64,000 nucleotides of DNA from Acidobacteriota bacterium (lineage in GTDB: Bacteria; Acidobacteriota; Vicinamibacteria; Vicinamibacterales; JAKQTR01): contig JAPKZO010000032.1 of NCBI GenBank assembly GCA_026393755.1, positions 215,342 to 279,341 of the forward strand, in the 5' to 3' direction. The notes beneath the pieces were generated by a model. The model ran no database searches. It was not told where the DNA came from and was given only the letters and a program-made list of their open reading frames with translations. Positions 48,382 through 56,028 of this stretch are shown here, piece by piece (the first letter of the stretch is position 1; each line of letters starts with the position of its first letter). The translations under genes and the position numbers were made by a program.

Positions 48382-48923
48382 GGGCGGTACTCGCGCCAGC
48401 TTTTCGCTCCGCGGGCGCCCCGCTTCGCGCCGGTTACGATCGCGGCCACGGGCCCCCCGCTGGCATGCACGTGGCAGATGGCCACCGCCAGGGCGTCAGC
48501 CGCGTCGTGAGGAGCCGGGACATCGGTCAGGCCGAGCATGAGGCGTACCATCTCACCGACCTGCTGCTTTTCGGCTCGGCCGTACCCAACCACGGCCCGT
48601 TTGATCTCGGCCGGCGCGTACTCGAACACCGGGTATCCGCCCTCGACGGCGGCAAGCAGCGCCACGCCCCTCGCGTGGCCCAGCTTCAGCGCGCTTCGCA
48701 CGTTCTTTGCGTAGAACACGTTTTCGATCGCGACGCAGTCCGGCCGGTGCTTCGTGAGCAGCAGGCCGAGCGCCTTGTAGATGGTCAGCAACTTGTCGGG
48801 AAACTCGGCCTTGGGGGATGTGGCGATCGCGCCACACGCGACAAGTGTGTGCCGGCTCCCATCAGTCTTGATGCAGCCGTAACCGGTCCGCTCAGAGCCG
48901 GGGTCGATGCCGAACACCTTCAC
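48378..48923 (-). CDS. ruvC: Crossover junction endodeoxyribonuclease RuvC
   Basis: The product is 181 aa. The four acidic catalytic residues are visible: Asp in FGIDPGSERTGYG, Glu in VAIENVFYAKNVRSAL, and the Asp pair in PAPHDAADALAVAICH. It cuts Holliday junctions. It overlaps yebC upstream by 4 nt and ruvA downstream by 4 nt, giving the classic yebC-ruvC-ruvA-ruvB order. Confidence 0.95.
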   Translation of the reverse strand: MKVFGIDPGSERTGYGCIKTDGSRHTLVACGAIATSPKAEFPDKLLTIYKALGLLLTKHRPDCVAIENVFYAKNVRSALKLGHARGVALLAAVEGGYPVFEYAPAEIKRAVVGYGRAEKQQVGEMVRLMLGLTDVPAPHDAADALAVAICHVHASGGPVAAIVTGAKRGARGAKSWREYRP

Positions 48924-49669
48924 GCGTAGGAGGCCTCGAGGTCCTTTTCGCTGATGTCGGCGTTCGACCAGACGTGCTGCACGTCGTCGTGATCCTCGAG
49001 CAGGTCGAGCAGCTTGATCATGCTCTGGGCCGATCGGCCCTCGAGCGAGACGTAGATGGTGGGGATCATCGACACCTGCGCCGAGATCGCTTCGATGCCG
49101 AGCTTGTCAATCGCCTCCTTGACAGTGGGATAGACGTCGGGCGCGCTCAGCACTTCCCAGTTGTCGCCGTCGTCGCGCAAGTCCTCGGCGCCGGCGTCGA
49201 GCGCCGCGGCCATCAGCGTATCTTCCGCGGCCTTCGTCTTCTCGATGACGATGTAGCCCTTCTTCTCGAACATCCGGCGAACGCTGTTGGTCTCGCCGAG
49301 ATTGCCGCCGTACTTGCCGAGCAGATGCCGGATCTCGCCAACGGTCCGGTTCTTGTTGTCGGTCATCGCCTCGATGAGCAGCGCCGCCCCGCCCGGACCA
49401 TAACCCTCGTACGTGATTTCTTCGTACTGGACGCCGGGTTCCTCGCCGGTACCACGTCGGATGGCCCGCTTGATGTTGTCGGCCGGCATGTTCGCGTTCT
49501 TCGCGTCGGCGATGATGGTGCGAAGCCGCGGGTTCGTATCGGGGTCGCCGCCGCCACCGCGGGCGGCCACCGTCAGTTCCTTGATGATCCGGGTGAATGT
49601 GCGGCCCCGCTTGGCATCAGCGGCGCCCTTCTTGTGCTTGATCGTCGCCCACTTGGAATGGCCAGACAT
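48920..49669 (-). CDS. yebC: YebC/PmpR family regulatory protein
   Basis: The product is 249 aa. MSGHSKWATIKHKKGAADAKRG is the invariant start; NANMPADNIKRAIRRGTGE, YEGYGPGGAALLIEAMTDNKNRT and FEKKGYIVIE follow. Members act as transcriptional regulators or, for YebC1/2-type proteins, in relieving ribosome stalling. It is probably the promoter-proximal gene of the ruv-fabH run; I see no strong promoter in the 116 nt upstream. Confidence 0.93.
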   Translation of the reverse strand: MSGHSKWATIKHKKGAADAKRGRTFTRIIKELTVAARGGGGDPDTNPRLRTIIADAKNANMPADNIKRAIRRGTGEEPGVQYEEITYEGYGPGGAALLIEAMTDNKNRTVGEIRHLLGKYGGNLGETNSVRRMFEKKGYIVIEKTKAAEDTLMAAALDAGAEDLRDDGDNWEVLSAPDVYPTVKEAIDKLGIEAISAQVSMIPTIYVSLEGRSAQSMIKLLDLLEDHDDVQHVWSNADISEKDLEASYA

Positions 49670-49785
49670 GCGGAAACTCCAGCAACATCTCGAGGAAAAC
49701 GGCCGGAAAAATGCGTGTTAATCGTAGCATAGCCAACCCGCGCGAAGCCAGACGACGACCGGGACGCCGGACGCGGCAGCCTCAC

Positions 49786-50088
49786 CTACTTCTTCAGCTT
49801 CTGTTCGACGCTGTGCACCTTGTCGTCGAGCGTCTGTACCTTGTCGATGCGGGTGCCCGCCTTGATCACCGTCGAGATGCGCGGCGCCCCCATCTGGTGA
49901 ACAACCTCGTGGCAGCGTTTGATGGCCGCAAACACGTCGTCCCATTCTCCTTCGACGTTGGTCCCGTACGCGTGGAGGCGGGTGGTCAGATTCGCCTCTT
50001 TGAAGACCTGCTCGCACCTGGCGACGTAGCTCGAAAGCGACACGCCCACACCAATCGGCACCACAGCGACATCCACCATGACTTTCAC
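49786..50088 (-). CDS. MTH1187/YkoF-like thiamine-binding family protein
   Basis: The product is 100 aa from GTG 50088, which sits in a GTGA overlap with the methyltransferase stop and follows AAGGAGGAT. MVDVAVVPIGVGVSLSSYVA, TRLHAYGTNVEGEWDDVFAAIKRCHE and ISTVIKAGTRID match the MTH1187 family, small ferredoxin-fold proteins that in some cases bind thiamine pyrimidine or hydroxymethylpyrimidine. The C-terminus is a Lys-rich helix. Confidence 0.8.
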   Translation of the reverse strand: MKVMVDVAVVPIGVGVSLSSYVARCEQVFKEANLTTRLHAYGTNVEGEWDDVFAAIKRCHEVVHQMGAPRISTVIKAGTRIDKVQTLDDKVHSVEQKLKK

Positions 50089-50888
50089 GGCATCCTCCTT
50101 ACGTTTCCCTCCTGGCGTGCCCGGCGGGCCACGATCAGCCAGACGTCCGCACGGGGGTCCCACGGCCCGCCGTTGTAGTCGCCGAGCACGGCCGAGACGG
50201 CGAAGCCGGCCAGTTCGAGACGACGTGTCATCTCCTGCACCGACACGGTTCTGAAACTGATTGAGAACTTGTGCACGTGCCGGCTCGTGCCCCGCCGTTC
50301 GACAAACTCCTGATCGAAGACGGTCACGCCGCGCGAGCGATCCTGGCGGACCGATTCGATCAGCGTGATGCGCGCCCTGCTTCCACGCATGGTGCCGCGC
50401 AGCTTGACGCGCCGATCGTATTCCTGCCACGACACCAGATCGGACACCATGTCGATGGCAAAGGTGCCGCCCTTCTTCAACACCCGAAACGCGGCGGCCA
50501 GCGCGGCATCGAGCGCGTCGTCATCGAGCAGCGACTGGAGAATCCCATACGGGGCGGCAACCAGAGAGACGCTCGCGGCCGGAAAGGGCAGAAACCGGAT
50601 GTCGCCCCGAACCAGGTGCAGATGTGCGCCGAGTTTCGCCAGCCTCGTCCGCTTTCGTGCCCGCGCCAGCATGGACGCCGATCGATCGACGCCAATAATC
50701 TGAGCACCGGTGCGCGCGATGGGCAGCGAGACGCGTCCCGTGCCGCAACCCAGTTCGAGCACGGGCCCGCCGGTCTTCCGCGCCATCTGCTGCCAGAACT
50801 TCACGTCGCGACGGCCCATGGTCTGGGCATTCTCCCAGTCGTAGAACCGCGCGTAGTCGTCCCAGCCTCGCCAGCCTTCCATCGACAT
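50085..50888 (-). CDS. SAM-dependent methyltransferase
   Basis: The product is 267 aa. Motif I is VLELGCGTGRVSLPIA, with IIGVDRSASMLARARKR (post-I), FLPFPAASVSLVAAPYGILQSL and FRVLKKGGTFAIDMVS. The start WRGWDDYARFYDWENAQTMGR resembles Methyltransf_25-type proteins. The second half is basic and beta-rich. The substrate is unknown. It sits 6 nt downstream of the outer-membrane protein gene and is coupled to the small downstream gene. Confidence 0.75.
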   Translation of the reverse strand: MSMEGWRGWDDYARFYDWENAQTMGRRDVKFWQQMARKTGGPVLELGCGTGRVSLPIARTGAQIIGVDRSASMLARARKRTRLAKLGAHLHLVRGDIRFLPFPAASVSLVAAPYGILQSLLDDDALDAALAAAFRVLKKGGTFAIDMVSDLVSWQEYDRRVKLRGTMRGSRARITLIESVRQDRSRGVTVFDQEFVERRGTSRHVHKFSISFRTVSVQEMTRRLELAGFAVSAVLGDYNGGPWDPRADVWLIVARRARQEGNVRRMP

Positions 50889-50894
50889 ATGGTT

Positions 50895-51542
50895 CTAGAA
50901 CCTCATGCCCACGACAAGCGGCAGGAACTTGCCAGTCGCCGGCACCGGGCCTGCAGGCGTGGAAAACGTCGGGCCCCACACGTAGTGATACCGCATCTCG
51001 GCGAAGAAGCGGCTCATGGCGACTCCCGCGCCGACATTGACGCCGAAATCCGTGGTCGATCGCGTCGCGGCCGCTCGGTCTGCCGCCACCGGGCCGGGAA
51101 AGCACACGAACCACCACGGGTTGCAGACCGAGATCGGATCGTCGGTCGCCACGGTCAGGCTGACGCTGCGGTGGTAGATTCCGACGCCTCCGGTCACGTA
51201 GATGCGAACTCGTTGTGCCGGTGCCCGAAAGACGACGTCGGCGGTTCCAAACTGCATGCGCGGTTCCACGTGGACCGGACCGGACGCGGGGAACTGCGGC
51301 GTGTCCTTTGCCCCGAGCGTTGTGCGGACATAGTCGAACCTGAGACCGATCTGTTCGCCGATATTCCAGGTGACGCCGAGATCGACGCCGAATCCTGTGG
51401 TGAACTGCCTGGCGCTGCCCGAGAGGGGGCCGACAGCCGTCGCGCCGGCCGTCAACGCGATCGTTCGAGCCTGGGCCAGCAGCGACGCCGGCGCCATGAG
51501 GCACACCATCGCCATCATCACGGCTGCGCGTCGTCTGATCAT
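50895..51542 (-). CDS. Outer-membrane beta-barrel protein
   Basis: The product is 215 aa from ATG 51542, preceded by GAGGTGACC; a GTG two codons upstream is possible. A signal peptide ends ASLLAQA. Alternating strands with aromatic girdles (TTGFGVDLGVTWNIG, IGLRFDYVRTTLG, FFAEMRYHYVWGP) and the terminal FLPLVVGMRF, ending in Phe, fit an OmpW/OmpA-like eight-stranded barrel. Function is unknown. Confidence 0.7.
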   Translation of the reverse strand: MIRRRAAVMMAMVCLMAPASLLAQARTIALTAGATAVGPLSGSARQFTTGFGVDLGVTWNIGEQIGLRFDYVRTTLGAKDTPQFPASGPVHVEPRMQFGTADVVFRAPAQRVRIYVTGGVGIYHRSVSLTVATDDPISVCNPWWFVCFPGPVAADRAAATRSTTDFGVNVGAGVAMSRFFAEMRYHYVWGPTFSTPAGPVPATGKFLPLVVGMRF

Positions 51543-51548
51543 GGTCAC

Positions 51549-51866
51549 CTCACGGAGACAGATGTTCCGGCCGCGCGAGACTCTCGCCGCGACCGCGAAC
51601 AGCGGCCGGCGAAGTCCGGCGAGTGGTCATGCCGGCTCGCTTGTCGTCGAGCATTGCTCCGCCAGTCTACAACAGCCCCAGACGGGGCACGCCGACAGGA
51701 CTGCAGGCCGGGCTGTCCGCCTCCGCGCGTAGCGCTACGGCGAGACCTCGACCGTAGCTCAACGAGCGAAGTCGGGGAGCCCGTCCTTCGGCGCTGCTCA
51801 GGACGCCCCGAGCAAGGTCGAGGGGCGGCGATCCCAGGGAAAGGCTGACCCGGTCCCCAAGGTGTG
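51549..51866. other. Intergenic region with dispersed repeat-like sequences
   Basis: No gene is seen. The right half contains CTTCGGCGCTGCTCAGGACG and CCCCGAGCAAGGTCGAGGGG, which resemble the CTTCGACAAGCTCAGGAC-type dispersed palindromic repeats known from many bacteria. GCGATCCCAGG here also occurs at 45701-45711. The left half (to about 51670) is unremarkable. Confidence 0.4.
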
Positions 51867-51872
51867 CATAAT
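51867..51872 (+). promoter_or_regulatory. Extended -10 (TGTGCATAAT) of a probable leaderless transcript
   Basis: CATAAT with an upstream TGTG ends 7 nt before ATG 51880. Transcription should begin at the start codon, and no Shine-Dalgarno is present. Confidence 0.5.
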
Positions 51873-51879
51873 ACGTTCG

Positions 51880-53076
51880 ATGGCCCACATGGATGACCTC
51901 GCCCGCTGGCGCGACCAGTTTCCGATCGTTTCGCGATCGGTCTACATGATCAGCAACTCGCTCGGCGCGATGCCGCGCGACGTCGCCCGATCCCTTGCCG
52001 AGTACGCCGACGCATGGGCCACGCGCGGCGTGCGGGCGTGGGAAGAGCGCTGGTGGGAACTCGCCGGAGAGGTCGGCGACCGCGTCGCGCGCATCATCGG
52101 CGCGCCGGCCGGATCGGTCAGCATGCACGAGAACGTCACGACCGCGTCGGCCGTGGCGCTGTCATGCCTGCGCCGTGAGGGTCGCCGTCGCCGGATCGTC
52201 TGCACCGAGATGGACTTTCCGTCGATGGTCTATCTCTACCGCGCGCAGGCGGCGCTCGGCTTTGAACTGAAGATCGTGCCGGCGCTCGACGACCTCTCGG
52301 TGCCCGGAGATCACATCGCGTCGGCCATCGACGATCGGACCAGCGTGGTCGCCCTCTCCCACGTCCTCTTTCGCAGTTCCTACATCGTCGATCCCGCCCC
52401 CGTCATCGAGCGCGCACACCAGGTGGGCGCTGTCGTCATTCTCGACGGCTACCAGTCTGCGGGGATCATCCCGGTCGATGTCGCGACGATGGGCGTGGAC
52501 TTCTTCGTCGGCGGCTGCCTGAAGTGGCTGTGCGGGGGGCCCGGCAACGCCTTTCTCTACACCGCCCCGTGGATCAAGTCGGAGCGGCCTCCGGGCCTGA
52601 CCGGATGGGTCGCGCACAAACGCCCGTTCGACTTCGACATCGACGACGGCGCGCTGCGGGAAGACGGGATGGGGATGATGAATGGCACGCCCGCCATCCC
52701 GGCGTTCTACGCGGCCCTGCCGGGTCTCGACATCATTCAGCAGGTCGGCATCGGCCGGATTCGCGAGGCGTCGACGTCGATGACGAGGCGGTTGCTCGAA
52801 TTGGTCGACGAATATGGGTTCTCGTCGGTGGCGTCGCGCGACCCGAGGCGGCTGGCGGGCACGGTCGCGGTCGCCGTGCCTGACGCGAAGCACGTGTCCC
52901 GTGCGCTCAAGGCTCGCGATTACGTAGTCGACTATCGGCCCGGCGTCGGCATCCGCATCTCGCCGCATTTTTATAACACGATGGACGAAGTCGACGCAGT
53001 GATGCGCGAACTGGCGCGCATCGTGCGCGATAAGGACTACGACGCCGGCGCCCCCTCCACGTCCGTGGTGACGTAA
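51880..53076 (+). CDS. Kynureninase-like PLP enzyme (aminotransferase class V fold)
   Basis: The product is 398 aa from ATG 51880. YMISNSLGAMPRDV, HENVTTASAVALSCL, CTEMDFPSMVYLYRAQ and VVALSHVLFRSSYIVD parallel kynureninase. The PLP Lys lies in VDFFVGGCLKWLCGGPGNAFLY. Kynureninase cleaves kynurenine to anthranilate and alanine, but related members do other beta-eliminations. No other tryptophan-degradation gene is in the window, so the substrate remains open. The gene is convergent with a membrane-protein gene 19 nt downstream. Confidence 0.75.
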   Translation: MAHMDDLARWRDQFPIVSRSVYMISNSLGAMPRDVARSLAEYADAWATRGVRAWEERWWELAGEVGDRVARIIGAPAGSVSMHENVTTASAVALSCLRREGRRRRIVCTEMDFPSMVYLYRAQAALGFELKIVPALDDLSVPGDHIASAIDDRTSVVALSHVLFRSSYIVDPAPVIERAHQVGAVVILDGYQSAGIIPVDVATMGVDFFVGGCLKWLCGGPGNAFLYTAPWIKSERPPGLTGWVAHKRPFDFDIDDGALREDGMGMMNGTPAIPAFYAALPGLDIIQQVGIGRIREASTSMTRRLLELVDEYGFSSVASRDPRRLAGTVAVAVPDAKHVSRALKARDYVVDYRPGVGIRISPHFYNTMDEVDAVMRELARIVRDKDYDAGAPSTSVVT

Positions 53077-53095
53077 CGGGCCGCACGGATTCCGC

Positions 53096-54598
53096 CTACC
53101 GGTCGAGGATGCTCGCCTCGTCACTGTGGGGGCGGGCGAGAGATCCCCCCGGCGATCGCCGGATCAGCCAGGCGGTCCACATCACCCATCCCATCGACGC
53201 ACACGCCACGCCGACCATTGTCCGAGACGACCAGGGCAGGTCCATGGACGGTGCCCTGTCGGCCAGCCACCGGCTGCCGCCGGCGAAGAATTGGAGGAGA
53301 CTGCTCGCGCCGGATCCGTCGTTCCACAACAACTTCGGATGCTGCCAGACGACGATGTTGAGGAGCACTTGCAGCGCAACCAACGCACGTACGGTTATCG
53401 GGAGCCGTCCGAGGCGCGTAATCGCAAAGAATGCTGCCGTTGCCAGCAACGGCACGACCGGCACCAGAAACCGGGCGGCTGGAGACCAGCCACCTCGCCA
53501 CCCATGGGGATTCAGCAGGGGCACGGCCATCGGACCGACGTACGCGGCCAACACGAAGATCAACTCGGCACACCACTCACGTGAGCGCTTCCAGAGGAAC
53601 ACCAGACCCGGCAGCGTGAGAAGGTAGATGGGCGCGTAGGCCAGAAGTCCGTGCTCCTGATCGAAGAGCCAGCCCAGGAGCCGCGCGGCTGTCTCAGCCG
53701 CCATCGCCGACGCGCCGCCGGTCCATTCCGCCCGGGCGTGCGGCGTCATGATCCACGTACCCCAGAACTCATAATTCACGAGCGTCCGAATGCCAATGAA
53801 GACCAGGGCCGCCGTCATGAACGACACGAGGGGCCCGGTTCTCGGCTGTGCGCGCCAGCACCGCCTCACGCCGAGAACAAGCAACGCGGCCACCAGCCCG
53901 ACGTTGCGAACGTGGACGAGCAGAAGATATCCAGTCAGGCTCCCGGCGAGGAGAGCGCTTCTTGTCGTCGGCATCCTGTCACGAAGTGTCATCCAGATGA
54001 CCAACGTCATCCACGCTGACACGATCTCGGTGAAGAACAGGAAGGAATGCGAAAGCAGCGGCGGGGAGAGCGTGAACAGAAGGGTCCAGCTGGCGGCACG
54101 TGCTGGCACCCCCGTCATATCGAAGAACACATCGTAGAGCCGCAGGCCGATCAACACGGTCACCGCGATCATGCCGAGGCTCAGAAGATGTCTCAGAATC
54201 ACCGGCCCATTGAGGCGGGTGCGTTCGAGCAGGCCGTGCGGGGCGTGCCCAGCCAACCACTCCGCCAGCGGATAAGCCAGAGCGTAGTAGGGTGCAAACA
54301 TCAGGGGCATGCCAATGTCGTGAACGGGACGGAGGCGACCGTTCGTGCCGACGATGGCATGGCGTTCGGGTTCCAGTTTGCCCCCGAACACCAGCACGCG
54401 CGGATCCCCGTAGTTATTCGTGAGATCGATGTCACGATCAAAGACGATGGAATGCATGATCATCGCGTAGTGCGGCTCGTCACCCGAACCCGCATACGTG
54501 CCGTGGGTGATGAGCCCCCACAGAACCAGCACGATGACCGCTACCGTGATGCGACGACCCAGGCGCGCGCGGGCTGGCCCATCGGCTGACATGCGCAT
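53096..54598 (-). CDS. Polytopic membrane protein, GT-C glycosyltransferase-like
   Basis: The product is 500 aa with about ten TM segments. An early GSGDEPHYAMIMHS loop after the first TM helix holds the acidic pair typical of GT-C/GT39 enzymes, followed by FDRDIDLTNNYGD. The C-terminal section is hydrophobic and ends in a short Arg-rich tail. It may transfer a sugar from a lipid carrier. It is unlinked to the 811-aa protein at 10903. Confidence 0.6.
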   Translation of the reverse strand: MRMSADGPARARLGRRITVAVIVLVLWGLITHGTYAGSGDEPHYAMIMHSIVFDRDIDLTNNYGDPRVLVFGGKLEPERHAIVGTNGRLRPVHDIGMPLMFAPYYALAYPLAEWLAGHAPHGLLERTRLNGPVILRHLLSLGMIAVTVLIGLRLYDVFFDMTGVPARAASWTLLFTLSPPLLSHSFLFFTEIVSAWMTLVIWMTLRDRMPTTRSALLAGSLTGYLLLVHVRNVGLVAALLVLGVRRCWRAQPRTGPLVSFMTAALVFIGIRTLVNYEFWGTWIMTPHARAEWTGGASAMAAETAARLLGWLFDQEHGLLAYAPIYLLTLPGLVFLWKRSREWCAELIFVLAAYVGPMAVPLLNPHGWRGGWSPAARFLVPVVPLLATAAFFAITRLGRLPITVRALVALQVLLNIVVWQHPKLLWNDGSGASSLLQFFAGGSRWLADRAPSMDLPWSSRTMVGVACASMGWVMWTAWLIRRSPGGSLARPHSDEASILDR

Positions 54599-54747
54599 CC
54601 TCCCTGTGGAACTATGGCGGTTCTGTCGTCAACGCGGGGTACAACACGAGTGGTTGCGACGACGACGCCCCAGATGGTCGGCATGAATACTATGGTCTGG
54701 CGTAGAATCCGCAGGTGCAGTTTGCCCCAGAAAGCGATCTAAGGATC

Positions 54748-54753
54748 TAGAAT
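54748..54753 (+). promoter_or_regulatory. -10 box (TAGAAT) for the DUF1684 gene
   Basis: TAGAAT ends 9 nt before ATG 54763. GAGGA between them may serve as a very close ribosome binding site. The leader would be only a few nucleotides. Confidence 0.4.
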
Positions 54754-54762
54754 CTGAGGACC

Positions 54763-55701
54763 ATGCATCGATATCATCACGGCCCATCGACACTTCCCCG
54801 CCCGACAGTGTACGCGACCCTGCTGATCGCCGCTCTGATGGCGGGCGTCGCCACCGCGCAGGCGCCGCCGGCTGATCAGGCTTATGCGCGCAGCATCGAT
54901 CAATGGCGCGTTGCGCGAGAGGCGGCCCTCAAGACCGACGACGGGTGGCTGACGCTTGTCGGGTTGTTCTGGCTGCAGGAGGGCACCAACTGCGCGGGAG
55001 CCGACCCGGCGTGCCGAATCTCCCTGGCGGCGGGATCGGCGCCGGCCAGAATCGGGGATTTCGTCTACGCCTCAGGAACGGTCACGTTCAAGCCGGCGCC
55101 GCAGGTGGATGTCCGGATCAACGGCAAGCCTGCCGGCGTTCAGGTGCTCAGCGCGCAACCGGGGCGCTACGACACGGTCTCGATCGGCACCGTCACGATG
55201 TTCGTGATCACGCGCGGTCAGAGATGCGGCGTGCGTGTCCGGGATACCGACAGCCAGGCCCGCCGCGATTTTCGTCGCGTCCGGTGGTTCCCGATCGCAC
55301 CGTCTTACCGGGTGACGGCCCGCTTCGTGGCTCATGCGGCGCCGACGTCAATCATGATTGTCAATGTGCTCGGCGACGTCGAACCCTGGCCGAGTCCGGG
55401 CTATGCGGAGTTCACGCTGGGCGGCCGCTCGTATCGACTGCACGCCGTGCTCGACGGCCCGAACGCCCAAGAATTGTTCTTCATCTTCCGCGACCTGACG
55501 ACGGGCAAGGACACCTATCCCGGCGGGCGGTTCCTGTACGCCGATCTGCCATCGAACGGTCAGATGGTGTTGGACTTCAACAAAGCGCACAGCCCGCCCT
55601 GCGCCTTCACGCCGTACGCGACGTGCCCGCTTCCGCCCAAGGAGAACGCGCTGGCGGTCCGCATCGAAGCGGGCGAGTTGAATCCTCACCCGTCGCGCTG
55701 A
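54763..55701 (+). CDS. DUF1684 domain protein, exported
   Basis: The product is 312 aa. A signal peptide (TVYATLLIAALMAGVATAQ) is followed by DDGWLTLVGLFWLQEG, GQRCGVRVRDTDSQARRDF, RWFPIAPSYRVTARF and the family end DFNKAHSPPCAFTPYATCPL. DUF1684 proteins are widespread in Acidobacteriota and Bacteroidota, with no established reaction. It has no obvious partner; the metY regulatory region begins just after its stop. Confidence 0.8.
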   Translation: MHRYHHGPSTLPRPTVYATLLIAALMAGVATAQAPPADQAYARSIDQWRVAREAALKTDDGWLTLVGLFWLQEGTNCAGADPACRISLAAGSAPARIGDFVYASGTVTFKPAPQVDVRINGKPAGVQVLSAQPGRYDTVSIGTVTMFVITRGQRCGVRVRDTDSQARRDFRRVRWFPIAPSYRVTARFVAHAAPTSIMIVNVLGDVEPWPSPGYAEFTLGGRSYRLHAVLDGPNAQELFFIFRDLTTGKDTYPGGRFLYADLPSNGQMVLDFNKAHSPPCAFTPYATCPLPPKENALAVRIEAGELNPHPSR

Positions 55702-55722
55702 CATCATCTGCGTTTCCATTTG

Positions 55723-55738
55723 TATCTACGAATAGATA
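55723..55738. promoter_or_regulatory. 16-bp perfect palindrome upstream of the metY promoter
   Basis: TATCTACGAATAGATA has perfect 6-bp arms around CGAA, 19 bp before the -35 box. It looks like a repressor or activator operator. The A/T-rich run GATATATATGGATAC continues beyond it. No cognate regulator gene is adjacent. Confidence 0.5.
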
Positions 55739-55756
55739 TATATGGATACGAAGTAG

Positions 55757-55786
55757 TTGACAGGCGTCCCGATCGTCCGGTAAGCT
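55757..55786 (+). promoter_or_regulatory. Predicted metY promoter
   Basis: TTGACA at 55757-55762 is a perfect -35. The -10 is weak: TAAGCT at 55781-55786 with an 18-nt spacer. The start site would be near 55792, so the leader frame at 55797 would begin almost at the 5' end. Confidence 0.5.
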
Positions 55787-55796
55787 CCTTCTTCTG

Positions 55797-55898
55797 ATGG
55801 CAACACGGCTCGGTTTCCCTCGTCCGGCGATGATGGTCATGCGGATGCTGGTCATGCGAATGACCAGCGTCGGTGGGAGGATCGTGTCCGGCCTGTAG
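55797..55898 (+). CDS. Methionine-rich leader peptide (candidate attenuator)
   Basis: ATG 55797 opens a 33-codon frame ending in TAG at 55896-55898. Residues 12-22 read [11 protein letters not shown]: six Met codons in 11. The frame precedes a strong hairpin and then metY, whose pathway makes methionine. This matches the layout of amino-acid leader peptides that stall ribosomes when the cognate charged tRNA is scarce. No Shine-Dalgarno is seen; near-leaderless initiation fits the predicted start site. The Met codons arise from a 15-bp tandem repeat, so chance enrichment through repeat growth must be considered. Confidence 0.5.
   Translation: MATRLGFPRPAMMVMRMLVMRMTSVGGRIVSGL
55844..55871 (+). 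promoter_or_regulatory. GNRA-capped hairpin within the metY leader
   Basis: GCTGGTCAT (55847-55855), loop GCGA, and ATGACCAGC (55860-55868) form a perfect 9-bp stem, extended to 12 bp with one G-U pair at 55844-55846/55869-55871. A GCGA tetraloop is of the stable GNRA class. The upstream repeat copy GGTCAT (55835-55840) could replace one arm, giving an alternative pairing. Confidence 0.5.
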
Positions 55899-55927
55899 CG
55901 CAGCAGATTTGAAGCCAGAGGGACCAC

Positions 55928-55966
55928 GAACACCCGCCGCACTGGGCAGCCAGTCGGCGGGTGTTC
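55928..55966 (+). terminator. 17-bp hairpin, candidate attenuator of metY
   Basis: GAACACCCGCCG-C-ACTGG / CCAGT-CGGCGGGTGTTC forms 12 plus 5 bp with a single bulged C and a GCAG tetraloop. The sequence after it is TCTATGT, a weak U-tract. CGGTGGG at 55871-55877 can pair with CCCGCCG at 55933-55939 (one G-U pair), a candidate anti-terminator. A second hairpin (55988-56006, 7-bp stem) lies just before the metY ribosome binding site. Confidence 0.55.
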
Positions 55967-56028
55967 TCTATGTACAGCGGCATTGTCGCCGGGCAGCACG
56001 CCCGGCTTCTAACCCCGGAGGATTGCTC

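Noticed and set aside
55797-56028. Classical SAM-I, SAM-II or SAH riboswitch upstream of metY
   Set aside because: I could not find their conserved cores in the leader by eye; a covariance-model search would be decisive.
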